Notes: generated by a model not told the origin, from the sequence alone. 64,000 nucleotides of DNA from Desulfovibrio sp. (GCA_016208105.1 JACQYS010000002.1:1-64000); one strand, 5' to 3'. Positions 54,115-64,000 are shown, counted from the first letter of the stretch. A program made the numbers and translations.

Positions 54115-56148
54115 ATGAACCCCGAAAATAAGAATTGGTTGTCGGTGGAAGAAACAGCTTCCTACCTTAAAATAGGCAAAACTCTATTATATGCTATGGC
54201 GCAAGAGGGTAGAATGCCAGCAAGTAAAATCGGCAAAAAATGGGCTTTTGAAAAACAAGAACTTGATGCATGGGCCAGATCGAATCAGCCGGTGGAAACA
54301 TTCTTTACCAATATTGACTTTAACATTGAAGAAAATGATCTCCTTCGCGAGCCTCAAAAAAGTGCATACCTACAAGCGTATGACTTTTTCAAATCCGGTA
54401 AAAATAGAGCTATCATACAGATTCCTGTAGGTTGCGGAAAAACCGGCCTTGCTTCTATTCTTCCACTAGGGATTGCAAGTGGACGAGTCATAGTAATTGC
54501 TCCCAACTTGACCATTAAAGACGGTCTTTATGAATCAATGGATGTAACCAACCGCCAAAAGTGTTTTTGGCGTAAAGCAAAAGTTCTGGCTCCAGAACAA
54601 ATGTTGGCAGGCCCTTTGGCATGTACCCTTGACACAGGAAATATAAGCACTGCAACAAAATCTCATATAGTTATAACAAATGTCCAACAACTTGCGACCA
54701 ATTCTGAGAAATGGTTAGCGCAATTTAGTGATGATTTTTTTGATATGATCATTGTTGACGAAGCGCATCATAGTGCTGCCGCAAGCTGGCAAAAGGTCAT
54801 TGATAGGTTTCCAAAAGCTAAAATAATACTGATGACAGCAACTCCTTTTAGGAGTGACAGGCAAGAATTGAGCGGAGAACTTATATATAGATACCCATTT
54901 AGGAGTGCTTCGCTAAAAGGCTATGTCAAAAGACTTAAAGCAAGTTACGTTGCCCCATCGGAAATTCAGTTGGGATTTAAAGATGAACGTGGAAAAATTT
55001 ACACATTAGAAGAAATATTGAAACTTAAGGAGGATGACTGGTTTAGTAGAGGGGTTGCTTTGGCTCCACTGTGCAACAAACATATCGTTGATAACAGCTT
55101 GGGCAAGCTTGAAGAATTAAGAATGAGCGGAACGCAACACCAACTTATTGCTGTCGCATGTTCTATCAATCATGCAAAAGAAATTAGATCGCTATATATA
55201 GAGAGAGGTTTTACTGCGGAAGTTATTCATAGCAAACAAAAGCAGGATGAGCAGGATGCTATTCTGGTAGCGCTGAGAAATGGGACACTTGATTGTATTA
55301 TTCAAGTTCAAATGCTAGGCGAAGGATTTGATCACCAAAAATTAAGTGTCGCAGCTATATTTCGTCCATTTAGAAGCCTTGCGCCTTATATCCAGTTTGT
55401 AGGCAGGATAATGAGGGTCATTGTTCAAAATGATCCTGGACACCCAGACAATCTGGGGCACATAGTCACTCACCTTGGCATGAATCTGGATCAAAGGCTT
55501 AAAGAATTTAAGCAGTTTGAGAATGACGATCAATCTTTTTGGGATAAAGTCATTGGTGGCGAAGAGCCAGAAGTTTCGAGGGATGTTTTAAACGGTTCAA
55601 CGCGGTTACGGGCTGGAGAAAAAGTTGTAGTTCATAATGAAATTGTTGATGCTATTTGGGAAGAAGATTTTACAACAGTTGAGGAGCAACACATAATTGA
55701 GGAACTTCGCGAAAGGTTGAAGCTTTTGGGTCTTGATGAATCTCAAGCAGAGGGCATTGTAAAAAGTAGCCAAAATCCGAGCCTCACAAAAGTTGCACCT
55801 GCGGAGCCATTTCTCGTACAGCCACAAAAAGAGTGGGAAGAGGCCAAAAAAAGGCTCCATGAGCAAGCTCAACGACTTGCAAAAATTCTACTCAATCATG
55901 TTCAATTGGACATGAACGGTCTGGAAATTCCCCGTAAGTATGCAAGCTTAAAGCTTACAGGGAAAAACAACTATATATCTGCGTTGATGATGGTGAATGT
56001 CGAATTCAATAAACGGCTAGGGAAATCTCGCAATTCTGCAACCGTGGAAGATTTTAAAGCAATATTGGAGAACCTTGATGACATCATCAAGCCACTCACA
56101 AGACGACTTCGGAAAGCAAAGTCTGACTACGAAGAAAGCCAAACCTAA
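54115..56148 (+). CDS. SF2 helicase with N-terminal excisionase-type HTH
   Basis: 677 residues. Residues 8-58 are an HTH_17/AlpA-like domain (WLSVEETASYLKIGKTLLYA, MPASKIGKKWAFEKQELDAW). A superfamily 2 DNA helicase core follows: Walker A VGCGKT (105-110), DEAH box VDEAHH (214-219), TATPFR (241-246), and motif VI QFVGRIMRV near 417. The C-terminal 200 residues are helical and unrecognised. The ATG at 54115 is the family-like start with AGGA before it. The gene overlaps the next one by 71 bases. An HTH on a restriction-type helicase is unusual and suggests either self-control or site-specific loading. Confidence 0.85.
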   Translation: MNPENKNWLSVEETASYLKIGKTLLYAMAQEGRMPASKIGKKWAFEKQELDAWARSNQPVETFFTNIDFNIEENDLLREPQKSAYLQAYDFFKSGKNRAIIQIPVGCGKTGLASILPLGIASGRVIVIAPNLTIKDGLYESMDVTNRQKCFWRKAKVLAPEQMLAGPLACTLDTGNISTATKSHIVITNVQQLATNSEKWLAQFSDDFFDMIIVDEAHHSAAASWQKVIDRFPKAKIILMTATPFRSDRQELSGELIYRYPFRSASLKGYVKRLKASYVAPSEIQLGFKDERGKIYTLEEILKLKEDDWFSRGVALAPLCNKHIVDNSLGKLEELRMSGTQHQLIAVACSINHAKEIRSLYIERGFTAEVIHSKQKQDEQDAILVALRNGTLDCIIQVQMLGEGFDHQKLSVAAIFRPFRSLAPYIQFVGRIMRVIVQNDPGHPDNLGHIVTHLGMNLDQRLKEFKQFENDDQSFWDKVIGGEEPEVSRDVLNGSTRLRAGEKVVVHNEIVDAIWEEDFTTVEEQHIIEELRERLKLLGLDESQAEGIVKSSQNPSLTKVAPAEPFLVQPQKEWEEAKKRLHEQAQRLAKILLNHVQLDMNGLEIPRKYASLKLTGKNNYISALMMVNVEFNKRLGKSRNSATVEDFKAILENLDDIIKPLTRRLRKAKSDYEESQT

Positions 56149-56380
56149 AGGACCTGTTCCATCCCTTATTGGCAGCTCAAATGGCAAGCCAAAAAGGGTT
56201 GAAGTTTTGCGAAAATCGGAGTGCAAGCGCTGCAAAAGGGAATTATCAAAGGGTGAAAAGTGTATTGATATTCCTAAAGTTGGTGGGGCGCATACCAATC
56301 AAAAAAGATATTGTGATGACTGCTATAAAGCCATTCTCGATAAGACTGAGAAAGACCTTAATGAATTGAAAATGATATAG
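56078..56380 (+). CDS. small zinc-ribbon protein in the helicase operon
   Basis: 100 residues. Residues 1-45 are polar and unstructured-looking; residues 49-82 hold two CxxC pairs (CKRC and CDDC) with a further Cys62 and a histidine between, a typical treble-clef or zinc-ribbon arrangement. It may bind nucleic acid or join the helicase to the third protein. It starts within the helicase gene and ends 12 bases before the next. The start could be further downstream, because the N-terminal residues overlap the helicase coding region. Confidence 0.7.
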   Translation: MTSSSHSQDDFGKQSLTTKKAKPKGPVPSLIGSSNGKPKRVEVLRKSECKRCKRELSKGEKCIDIPKVGGAHTNQKRYCDDCYKAILDKTEKDLNELKMI

Positions 56381-56392
56381 AAGGAGCGGCAT

Positions 56393-56830
56393 ATGCGCAT
56401 ATTGGCTGTCAAACCCGGTGTTGATGAGATTACAATGGCTATTGTTAGCGGAGATCGAAAAACACCCAACTTAGAGTCCGTTAACAAAGAAGTCTATAAA
56501 ATACCGCAATCTGCTGACCCGTCCAAATGTTTGGTCGAAATTGTGCAAGAATTTAAAAGCATAATCAAGGAACGCAAAATAGAGGAGGTACACGTTGTTA
56601 AAGCAACAAAACCTCCCAAAGGTTCCCTTTCCCCAGAACGAGTAAAAAATGAAGCAGCAATCCAATTTGCATCGACTGAACAGGGGGTTCCCGTAAAGCT
56701 TATTGCGCCTCAAAGCATTAGGGCTGCTGAAAAAAAGGAAAATGAAACTGTAGATTCGATTTTTGACCATAAATTCAAATCAAAAGACAAGCGAGAGGTT
56801 GCATTTTTAGGTTTGATTGGGTTGCCTTGA
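56393..56830 (+). CDS. RNase H/RuvC-fold protein (DUF3010-like)
   Basis: 145 residues with GGAG before the ATG. The start MRILAVKPGVDEITMAIVSG, the middle IEEVHVVKATKPPKGSLSPE and VKNEAAIQFASTEQGVPVKL match the strand-helix order of DUF3010 proteins, which have an RNase H/RuvC-like fold. The first acidic position of a catalytic RuvC site (an Asp in strand 1) is not clear, so nuclease activity is uncertain; pseudo-nuclease binding of branched DNA is an alternative. Third and last gene of the helicase operon. Confidence 0.65.
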   Translation: MRILAVKPGVDEITMAIVSGDRKTPNLESVNKEVYKIPQSADPSKCLVEIVQEFKSIIKERKIEEVHVVKATKPPKGSLSPERVKNEAAIQFASTEQGVPVKLIAPQSIRAAEKKENETVDSIFDHKFKSKDKREVAFLGLIGLP

Positions 56831-56978
56831 GTCCCGCTACGCCCGAAGAGCAGAAGGCCCACATCCGTGACCTTGCCGAAAGGCTGGACGCCATCGCAAA
56901 GCCCGACAAGCCGTGCACCCGAAACTCCCCCTGACGGATATGTACGCGGTGCTGGAACAAGTGCTGTGTGCTGGTTGA
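56830..56978 (+). pseudogene. remnant of an unidentified gene
   Basis: A GC-rich stretch with coding character in two frames: PEEQKAHIRDLAERLDAIAK ends at a stop, then KLPLTDMYAVLEQVLCAG in another frame ends at 56978. It is unlike the AT-rich operon before it. It is probably the end of a frameshifted and truncated mobile-element gene. Confidence 0.45.
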
Positions 56979-57016
56979 GGCCGGAATTGTAGATCAATGC
57001 CAACTATAAATCTGAA

Positions 57017-58278
57017 CCAATGTTGTCCGGTTAAGCACCCATAGCTAACAGGCTATAACTATAGGTGTTTATAGTTTTTCGTCTTCGCGGATTCAGAAGT
57101 TCTTCCAGAGAATCCTTGCCGAACAGATTCAAGCAAATGAGCTCGAAGAGTTGTTGCACCGACAGCCCAAGCTTGCTCAGGAATTTCTGATAGGCCAGGA
57201 GTAAATACACGGTCAGGGCCGTATAAATCTGGATGTGCACCGCATTCTCCGAGCGCCCGACAAAGCTTTTAATATGCAGATTTTGTTTGACTTCGCGGAA
57301 GAATATTTCAATTTGCCAGCGTTCTTTATAGATATCAGCAATTGTCTTGGCGGACAGGCGGAAATGGTTGGTCAAAAATTCGTACCGTTTGCCGGTTTTC
57401 GCATCGCGATAGCCGATTCTGCGTAGACGAGTGGTTTTTCCCCGGCTGCTCACGTCAATGATGTGATCGGACGTGACCCCGGTTTTCCGGTCTACGGCGC
57501 GGCGATCAACGAGCTTATAGGCAGCATTGCTCTTCAGTCGGGTTACGAAGAAAATGCCCTTCGCGGTCAACATGCGAAACCAGGAATAGCAGATATAGCC
57601 TTTATCGAAGGTGACGATGGAACCCTTTGGCAATGAAAGACTTTTGGCCATGCGGCTTTCGTGGGTTTTGGCATTGTTGATATCGAGAAAAGCGGGAATG
57701 TAGCCATCGTGGTCAAGCACGGTATTTACTTTCACGCCAGCCTTGTTCCGCCGGAACGACGCCCAGGGAAAGATGGACAGGCATAGGCTGATGGTGGTGG
57801 CGTCCATGCTGTACAGCTTGCACTTGAAGCGGAATTTGTGACGAGGCGCACGAAGATGGCACAGGCCATACATTTCAGTGAACAGGTCTTTGAAAAATTC
57901 CACAGGCCTTGAATTGTTGGCATCGGCAACCGTGGAACGCGCTACTGATTTCAAGCCGAGGTGATACAGCCGTCTCTTGGCCGCCTCCAAGGCGCGAAGC
58001 CCATCGCGTAAAGAGCGCCTTGCAGCGAGTTGGATAAAGGCCATGACGGTGAATTGCTCCTTGAATCCAAATTGGCGTGAAGAGCGGCCAGTTTTGTGCT
58101 TGCGTTCGAGTTTTTCAAAAACATGTCCCGGTATCAGGGATAGCAGTTGAGAGAAGAGTGTAGTATGATGGCTCAAGTCCAAAATCTCCTTGTGTGGCAA
58201 GTTGTTGCGGTAACTTCTTATACCACATACTGCTGAGATTTTGGACTTTTTTGTTACCCCTTAGCCGGACAGCAATGG
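57017..58278 (-). mobile_element. IS4-type insertion sequence
   Basis: About 1262 bp. Imperfect terminal repeats: CCAATGTTGTCCGGTTAAG at 57017 and, on the other strand from 58278, CCATTGCTGTCCGGCTAAG. They flank a complete transposase gene. No target duplication could be fixed with confidence. Confidence 0.8.
57031..58200 (-). CDS. IS4-family transposase (DUF4372 plus DDE)
   Basis: 389 residues. The N-terminal DUF4372 domain (FKEQFTVMAFIQLAARRSLRD) and the IS4-type DDE domain are complete: Asp in LYSMDATTISLC, Asp in GSIVTFDKGYICYSWF, and the YREK-like motif with Glu in IYKERWQIEIFFREVKQNL. All three acidic residues are present, so the transposase may be active. It fills nearly the whole element. 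Confidence 0.9.
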   Translation of the reverse strand: MPHKEILDLSHHTTLFSQLLSLIPGHVFEKLERKHKTGRSSRQFGFKEQFTVMAFIQLAARRSLRDGLRALEAAKRRLYHLGLKSVARSTVADANNSRPVEFFKDLFTEMYGLCHLRAPRHKFRFKCKLYSMDATTISLCLSIFPWASFRRNKAGVKVNTVLDHDGYIPAFLDINNAKTHESRMAKSLSLPKGSIVTFDKGYICYSWFRMLTAKGIFFVTRLKSNAAYKLVDRRAVDRKTGVTSDHIIDVSSRGKTTRLRRIGYRDAKTGKRYEFLTNHFRLSAKTIADIYKERWQIEIFFREVKQNLHIKSFVGRSENAVHIQIYTALTVYLLLAYQKFLSKLGLSVQQLFELICLNLFGKDSLEELLNPRRRKTINTYSYSLLAMGA

Positions 58279-58318
58279 TATTTTTTGTTTTACAAATACG
58301 CTCATAAATGGATGAAAT

Positions 58319-58618
58319 ATGTATTTATCGCAATCTCAAAGAACAATAGAATTGTATACAGAGTTAACAACAATGATTTGTGATTTCATTGGCGTATCTA
58401 GAATAGCGCAGAGTACTGAATTTGACTATAATAATACAAAGCTAAATGAATTTTATGCTGATATAATTAGCAAGATGCACATGAATAAGGATATTTTAGT
58501 TAAGATTTTAGAATTGACTGGAAATGGAAGGTTAAAGCATCGCGGTTTCAAGTTCAAAGTGCAACACCCAGTCCTTGGGTATTGGCGTCTTCTAAAAAAA
58601 CTTCATAGGGTGTCTTAA
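58319..58618 (+). CDS. hypothetical protein, truncated by an IS30-type element
   Basis: The AT-rich gene starts MYLSQSQRTIELYTELTTMI and is helical and leucine/isoleucine-rich. From about residue 73 (58540 onward) the reading enters the IS30 terminal repeat, so the last 25 residues are not native. Truncated; no family recognised. Its base composition matches the helicase operon, so it may be the remains of further cargo. Confidence 0.5.
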   Translation: MYLSQSQRTIELYTELTTMICDFIGVSRIAQSTEFDYNNTKLNEFYADIISKMHMNKDILVKILELTGNGRLKHRGFKFKVQHPVLGYWRLLKKLHRVS

Positions 58619-59203
58619 ACCCAAGGCATTTTCTAGGCCGCCAGTTCAAGCGGCACATTGCCGCTATGATCTCATCTTGCGTGACCGATGCCAAGCTTAC
58701 CCCCTTGGGGAAGTATTGGCGTAGAAGGCCATTGGAGTTCTCGTTCAAGCCACGCTCCCACGAATGGTAGGGGTGCGCAAAAAATCCCTGAGCCTCGAGT
58801 GTAGCTGACACATCGGCATGGTAGCTGAACTCCTTGCCGTTATCATAGGTAATAGTCTGAACAAAGTCCTTAATGGGTGTCAAGAGTCCTTCAATGACCC
58901 GCCTTACTTCGCTGGCGCTTTTGTTGGGAGCCTTGCCAAACAGGAAAAGACGACTTTTACGCTCTGCAAGTGTCACCAAAACGGGGCCTCCTTTACTGCC
59001 TTCAACGGTATCAGCCTCCCAATCACCAAGGCGTGAGCGCTCGGCAACAATGGACGGGCGTATGTCTATGCTGATACGCCCCTTGATTTGACCTCGTCTG
59101 TCGGGTTTGCCATATCGTCGTTTGCGTTTGCGCTGGCAGCGCAAATGGCTGTGCAGCGTTCCTCCTCGTTTTTTGTCCGCCAGAATGTACTGGTAAATGG
59201 GGG
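58540..59203 (-). mobile_element. truncated IS30-type insertion sequence
   Basis: One end is intact near 58540 (CGCGGTTTCAAGTTCAAAGT). The other end is missing: at about 59203 the transposase gene stops matching and unrelated sequence begins. Only the catalytic part of the transposase remains. Confidence 0.7.
58554..59203 (-). pseudogene. IS30-family transposase, N-terminally truncated
   Basis: The catalytic domain is complete: IYQYILADKKRGGTLHSHLR, Asp in RLGDWEADTVEG, Asp in TITYDNGKEFSYH, Glu in WERGLNENSNGLLRQYFP, and the C-terminal LNWRPRKCLGFKTPYEVFLE. The N-terminal HTH region is missing at the 59203 breakpoint; upstream residues belong to unrelated sequence. It cannot be functional as it stands. 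Confidence 0.8.
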
Positions 59204-59395
59204 TATGAGCAGCTGAAACTGTACGGCGTGTATGTACAGGAACCGCCCCGCCCCCTGGACCCGGCAGAAACGCTGACCCCCTATCTGGAGACAACCATCT
59301 ACCGCCTGGACCGCACCCAGGACGGCATCGGGGTTGTCAGCTTTAAGGCTGGGCACGAAAAGCCTTTATGGCGTCATGTCCAATCGGCCCCGTGA
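59204..59395 (+). pseudogene. C-terminal remnant of an unidentified gene
   Basis: A GC-rich open frame from the IS30 breakpoint to TGA at 59393-59395, with GVYVQEPPRPLDPAETLTPY and IYRLDRTQDGIGVVSFKAGH. It has no start of its own. Its composition matches the flanking backbone-like DNA and not the island core. Family not recognised. Confidence 0.5.
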
Positions 59396-59491
59396 TGACA
59401 CGCGTTATGTGCAAGGTTCGCCTGCAAGCGAACAGCCCCGCCTGCTTTTAGCACGAGACGTTTCGGCTTGTACGTACGGGGGGAAAAAGAG

Positions 59492-59528
59492 CGCCACCCG
59501 CGTGTATGCATCACGGGCGGCGTTTTTT
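59492..59528. terminator. bidirectional terminator after ptxD
   Basis: CGCCACCCG (59492-59500) pairs with CGGGCGGCG (59514-59522, one mismatch). Six T follow on the plus strand; on the minus strand the stem is followed by CTCTTTTT. It lies 35 bases after the ptxD stop and should end the ptx transcript. Confidence 0.75.
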
Positions 59529-59562
59529 GTTTATTGGCAAAAAGCCAGGTCGCAAACGTTTT

Positions 59563-60558
59563 TCAGATTGTGTTTACGGGATTTCGGGGCGCTTTGCCGC
59601 AGAGCACGTCCACAATGTTGCGGGCTGCTTCCATGGCGATATCAATGCGCACCTGTTCCACGGCCGATCCAAGGTGCGGGGTGAACACAGTGCGCAGACC
59701 GGGGTCCCGCAGGGCCTCGGGCACATCGCGGGGGCGGTCTGCCAGCCCCCAGTCTTCAAAGGCAAAGACGTCGGCGGCATAGCCTGCAAGATGGCCTTTT
59801 TCCAGGGCTTCTGTCACGGCCTCTTCGTCCACGCACGAGCCGCGCCCGGTGTTGACAAGAAACGCGCCGGGTTTCATAGCGGCCAGTTCGGCCGCGCCCA
59901 AAAGCCCTTTTGATTCAGGGGTCAGCGGGCTTACGCACACCACCCAGTCGGCAGTGGCAAGCAGCGTGGGCATATCTGTTTGCGCCAGCGCAAGTTCGCG
60001 TTTGCGTTCATCCGGCAGTTCGGCAATGTCATAGCCAATAAGCTTCACGCCCCAGCCTGCCAGGCGTTGGGCCACGGCCTGGCCCAGGCGGCCCAGACCG
60101 ATGATGCCCACGGTGGAGCCGTGCAGGCCCTGGCCGTAAAAAATGGGCCGCCAGCCTTCAAAAGCCCCGCTGCGCACCCGTTTGTCCCCTGGCAGCACAT
60201 GACGTCCCAGGGCCAGCATAAGGGCAATGGTCAGCTCTGCCGTGGGAATGGTCAGAAGGTCCGGCACGTAGGAAAGCCACACGCCCCTGGACGTCAGCGC
60301 GTCCACATCAAAGTTGTCATAGCCCTTGAGGGCTGCCCCCACGATTTTAAGGCGGGGGGCATTGTCCAGCAGTTCGGCATCCACCCAGTCAGGCATAAAC
60401 ATCATGGCGGCGTCCGCCTCTTTGAGATGGTCAAAGAGGATCTGGCGCGGCCAGGTTTCGCGGGTTTTGTTAACGACAAGACGGCAATGCGGTTCAAGAT
60501 AGTTGATGATTTCAGGGTGCACCCAGTGGGTGACCACACAAAGGGGTTTTTGACTCAT
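59563..60558 (-). CDS. ptxD: NAD-dependent phosphite dehydrogenase
   Basis: Oxidises phosphite to phosphate with reduction of NAD. The 331 residues follow the Pseudomonas stutzeri enzyme closely: FMPDWVDAELLDNAP, ALKGYDNFDVDALTSRGVWL with the phosphite-binding Lys78, PDLLTIPTAELTIAL, nucleotide-binding GIIGLGRLGQ (151-160), catalytic R239 (NTGRGSCVDE), E268 (DVFAFEDW) and H295 (FTPHLGSAV). An acidic Asp177 after the second strand favours NAD over NADP. The start at 60558 overlaps the ptxC stop (ATGA). The FEDW and ADRPR residues help set it apart from generic D-hydroxyacid dehydrogenases. Confidence 0.92.
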   Translation of the reverse strand: MSQKPLCVVTHWVHPEIINYLEPHCRLVVNKTRETWPRQILFDHLKEADAAMMFMPDWVDAELLDNAPRLKIVGAALKGYDNFDVDALTSRGVWLSYVPDLLTIPTAELTIALMLALGRHVLPGDKRVRSGAFEGWRPIFYGQGLHGSTVGIIGLGRLGQAVAQRLAGWGVKLIGYDIAELPDERKRELALAQTDMPTLLATADWVVCVSPLTPESKGLLGAAELAAMKPGAFLVNTGRGSCVDEEAVTEALEKGHLAGYAADVFAFEDWGLADRPRDVPEALRDPGLRTVFTPHLGSAVEQVRIDIAMEAARNIVDVLCGKAPRNPVNTI

Positions 60559-61355
60559 GCGCATTTTCCTCGCAACCACGACCCAAGGGCGTCTACCAGT
60601 GTCACCATGACAAGAATAAGCAATAATATCGCGGACACTTCGCGATATTGCATAAGCCTGAGGGAAGCCATAAGTTCAAACCCTATGCCGCCAGCGCCCA
60701 CCATGCCCATGACAGTGGAGGCGCGAAAGTTATATTCCCAGCGGTACACGGTAATGTCGGCCAGTTGCGGAAGCACCTGCGGCATGACGCCGTACACCAG
60801 CACTTTCAGGGGGTTCGCGCCCGTGGCCCGGATGGCCTCAACGGGTTTGGGGTCGCAGTGTTCCACAGCTTCGGCAAAAAATTTGCCCACCATGCCCACG
60901 GAATGCAGACCCAGGGCCAGCACGCCCGGTAATGCGCCAAAACCCACAGCCGCCACAAAAAGAATACCCATGATCAGTTCCGGCACGGCGCGCAAAGTGT
61001 TCAGCAGGCTGCGTGCCAGACGGTAGACAACGGGGTGGGGCGAAACGTTGGCCGCCGCCAGAAAGCCCAGGGGCAGCGAAAGGCATACGGCCAGAAACGT
61101 ACCGGCCACGCTCATGGCGATGGTGTCCATAAGCGGACCCAGCCACGAGCGCCAGTTGCTGGGGTCCGGGGGTGTCATCTCGCCCAGCAGGTGCCACAGG
61201 GCGGGGCCGCCCTCAAGAATGCGCGGCACATCTGCCAGGCCGGAATAGGCAACGCACAGGGCTATGCCCAGGGCGATGCAGCCTATCAGCACCAGGCGTT
61301 CGCGGTAATTTTGGGCGACGTTGTTGACAATAAAGGTAGATTCCACCGCGGTCAT
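60555..61355 (-). CDS. ptxC: phosphite ABC transporter permease
   Basis: Inner-membrane permease of 266 residues with about six helices, of the PhnE family. The EAA loop that contacts the ATPase is EAIRATGANPLKVLVYGVMP near residue 177, followed by PQLADITVYRWEYNFRASTV, typical of phosphonate/phosphite transporters. With PtxA and PtxB it should import phosphite. Two bases separate its start from the ptxB stop. Confidence 0.9.
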   Translation of the reverse strand: MTAVESTFIVNNVAQNYRERLVLIGCIALGIALCVAYSGLADVPRILEGGPALWHLLGEMTPPDPSNWRSWLGPLMDTIAMSVAGTFLAVCLSLPLGFLAAANVSPHPVVYRLARSLLNTLRAVPELIMGILFVAAVGFGALPGVLALGLHSVGMVGKFFAEAVEHCDPKPVEAIRATGANPLKVLVYGVMPQVLPQLADITVYRWEYNFRASTVMGMVGAGGIGFELMASLRLMQYREVSAILLLILVMVTLVDALGSWLRGKCA

Positions 61356-61357
61356 CC

Positions 61358-63096
<1,739 letters not shown>

Positions 63097-63220
63097 GTTG
63101 CGCCTCCCACAAAAGTGTGTCTGTACATTTGCGGGAACTATGCCTTGGAGCTGTTGCACAACCATGTCGGGCCTGTGGCGTTTTTGTGTCGTCACAGGCC
63201 CTGTGGAAAGTGGAAATCGC

Positions 63221-64000
63221 TTATGCCGTCATATCCACCCCGCCCCGTGACAGCACGCGTTCTTCCAGGCGGCAGGCCGTGCCACTGGCCTGGTGGGCTG
63301 TGCGCACGGCGCGCACCAGGCCGCCGCAACAGGGTACTTCCATGCGCAGCACCGTGCAGGACCGAAGGTCTGCCTGCCGGAATATGGCGGTCAGTTTGTC
63401 TACCGTTGCGGCGGTGTCTTCAAATTTCGGGCAGCAGATCAACAAGGCTTTGGACCCCAGCAATTCTTGAAACTGCGGGGTAACGGGCGCGGCGCAGTCC
63501 GCCGCGATAAGCAGGTCTGCACCATGCAGAAAAGGCGCGTCCGGCGCGACCAGGCGCAATTTGACCGGCCAGGGGGCAGCCCCTGGCGTCCAGCCCGGCC
63601 CAGATCCGGGGCGGGTGCCGGGACAGGTGCCGCGCAGGGGCGATGCGCCCAACTGGGGCGTTAAGGCATGCAGGGACGGTGCTGCGTGCGGGGAAGGTGC
63701 AACACCATTTTTTCTTTCGTCTGTCTTCAGCGTGGCAAGCTGCGCCAGGGCAGCGGCCTCGTCAAAGGGGGGCGCTTCGCGCTGGATAATGCGCAAGGCG
63801 TCGGTCGGGCATCTGCCGATGCAGGCCCCCAGTCCGTCGCAAAAGGAATCGGAAATAACCCTGGCCTTGCCGTCTATAATGGCGATGGCCCCTTCGGCGC
63901 AGTCCGCCACGCAGTTGCCGCAACCGTTGCAGCGTTCTTCGTCAATTTCAATAATAAGGAGTAGAATAACAAATTGAGCACAGATTTTAAGCAGATTTTG
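63221..64000 (-). CDS. 4Fe-4S ferredoxin-type protein (5' end beyond the window or disrupted)
   Basis: Two 4Fe-4S motifs are visible: CNGCGNCVADC near the visible start and CDGLGACIGRCP about 25 residues later. A Pro/Gly-rich linker and a C-terminal domain with further cysteines (AADCAAP, LICCPKFED, MEVPCCGGLVRA) follow; such proteins are common in sulfate reducers as electron-transfer or sensor proteins. The frame stays open to the window edge with no ATG near the expected start before EIDEERCNGCGNC, and the sequence before it turns suddenly AT-rich. The gene may therefore start outside the window or have had its 5' end replaced by an insertion. Confidence 0.75.
   Translation of the reverse strand, partial: QNLLKICAQFVILLLIIEIDEERCNGCGNCVADCAEGAIAIIDGKARVISDSFCDGLGACIGRCPTDALRIIQREAPPFDEAAALAQLATLKTDERKNGVAPSPHAAPSLHALTPQLGASPLRGTCPGTRPGSGPGWTPGAAPWPVKLRLVAPDAPFLHGADLLIAADCAAPVTPQFQELLGSKALLICCPKFEDTAATVDKLTAIFRQADLRSCTVLRMEVPCCGGLVRAVRTAHQASGTACRLEERVLSRGGVDMTA

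Noticed and set aside
59563-60558. generic glycerate/hydroxypyruvate dehydrogenase instead of PtxD
   Set aside because: The phosphite-specific residues and the adjacent PhnCDE-type transporter in ptxABC order favour phosphite dehydrogenase.

Overview
The window reads as a chromosome segment of a high-GC sulfate-reducing Desulfovibrionales-type bacterium. This is inferred from the style of the proteins and gene neighbourhoods, not from a marker search. Bases 1-27.8 kb are ordinary backbone: an IS1595-type transposase fragment at the edge, rlmB, an RluA-type pseudouridine synthase, a run of eight exported or lipoprotein genes of unknown role (2.1-8.3 kb) followed by a MerR regulator, an MBOAT/AlgX-like O-acetylation pair, a chemoreceptor, the classic thrS-infC-rpmI-rplT-pheS-pheT translation operon with tRNA-Val upstream, two sensor kinases, an ABC-F ATPase and small membrane or lipoprotein genes.

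At 27.85 kb a 3' fragment of tRNA-Leu(CAG) with its own terminator marks the left end of an integrated element. A tyrosine recombinase gene follows directly. The element carries a complete BREX type 1 gene set on the minus strand (30.2-50.6 kb: brxA, brxB, brxC, pglX, pglZ, brxL). Three accessory cassettes are built into the operon: an OLD/AAA-type ATPase with a PIN-like nuclease between brxC and pglX, and a PHP-ATPase (TrlF-like) plus a DUF262/HNH type IV restriction-like protein (BrxU/GmrSD-like) between pglX and pglZ. The operon begins with a small HTH gene behind a good sigma-70 promoter. pglX is doubly broken, by a 1315-bp IS3-family insertion with a 4-bp target duplication and by a separate 4-bp frameshift in an imperfect tetranucleotide repeat, so BREX is probably off in this strain unless both lesions are reversed.

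Right of BREX lies a mobilization module (oriT-like hairpin, MobC-like protein, MOBP relaxase fused to a RepB-type primase), so the element looks like an integrative mobilizable element. Next comes a three-gene set that I do not recognise as a named system: an SF2 helicase with an N-terminal excisionase-type HTH, a small Cys-rich zinc-ribbon protein, and an RNase H/RuvC-fold protein resembling DUF3010. It has its own promoter with an inverted repeat over the predicted start site, the same arrangement as the BREX promoter. This is the best candidate for an undescribed system in the window.

An insertion-sequence scrapyard (56.8-59.5 kb: complete IS4-type element, truncated IS30-type element, gene remnants) separates this from ptxABCD (59.6-63.1 kb), a phosphite transporter and NAD-dependent phosphite dehydrogenase operon, and from a 4Fe-4S protein running off the window edge. 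No second tRNA-Leu copy was seen, so the right end of the island lies outside the window or has been lost, and ptxABCD may be part of the cargo.
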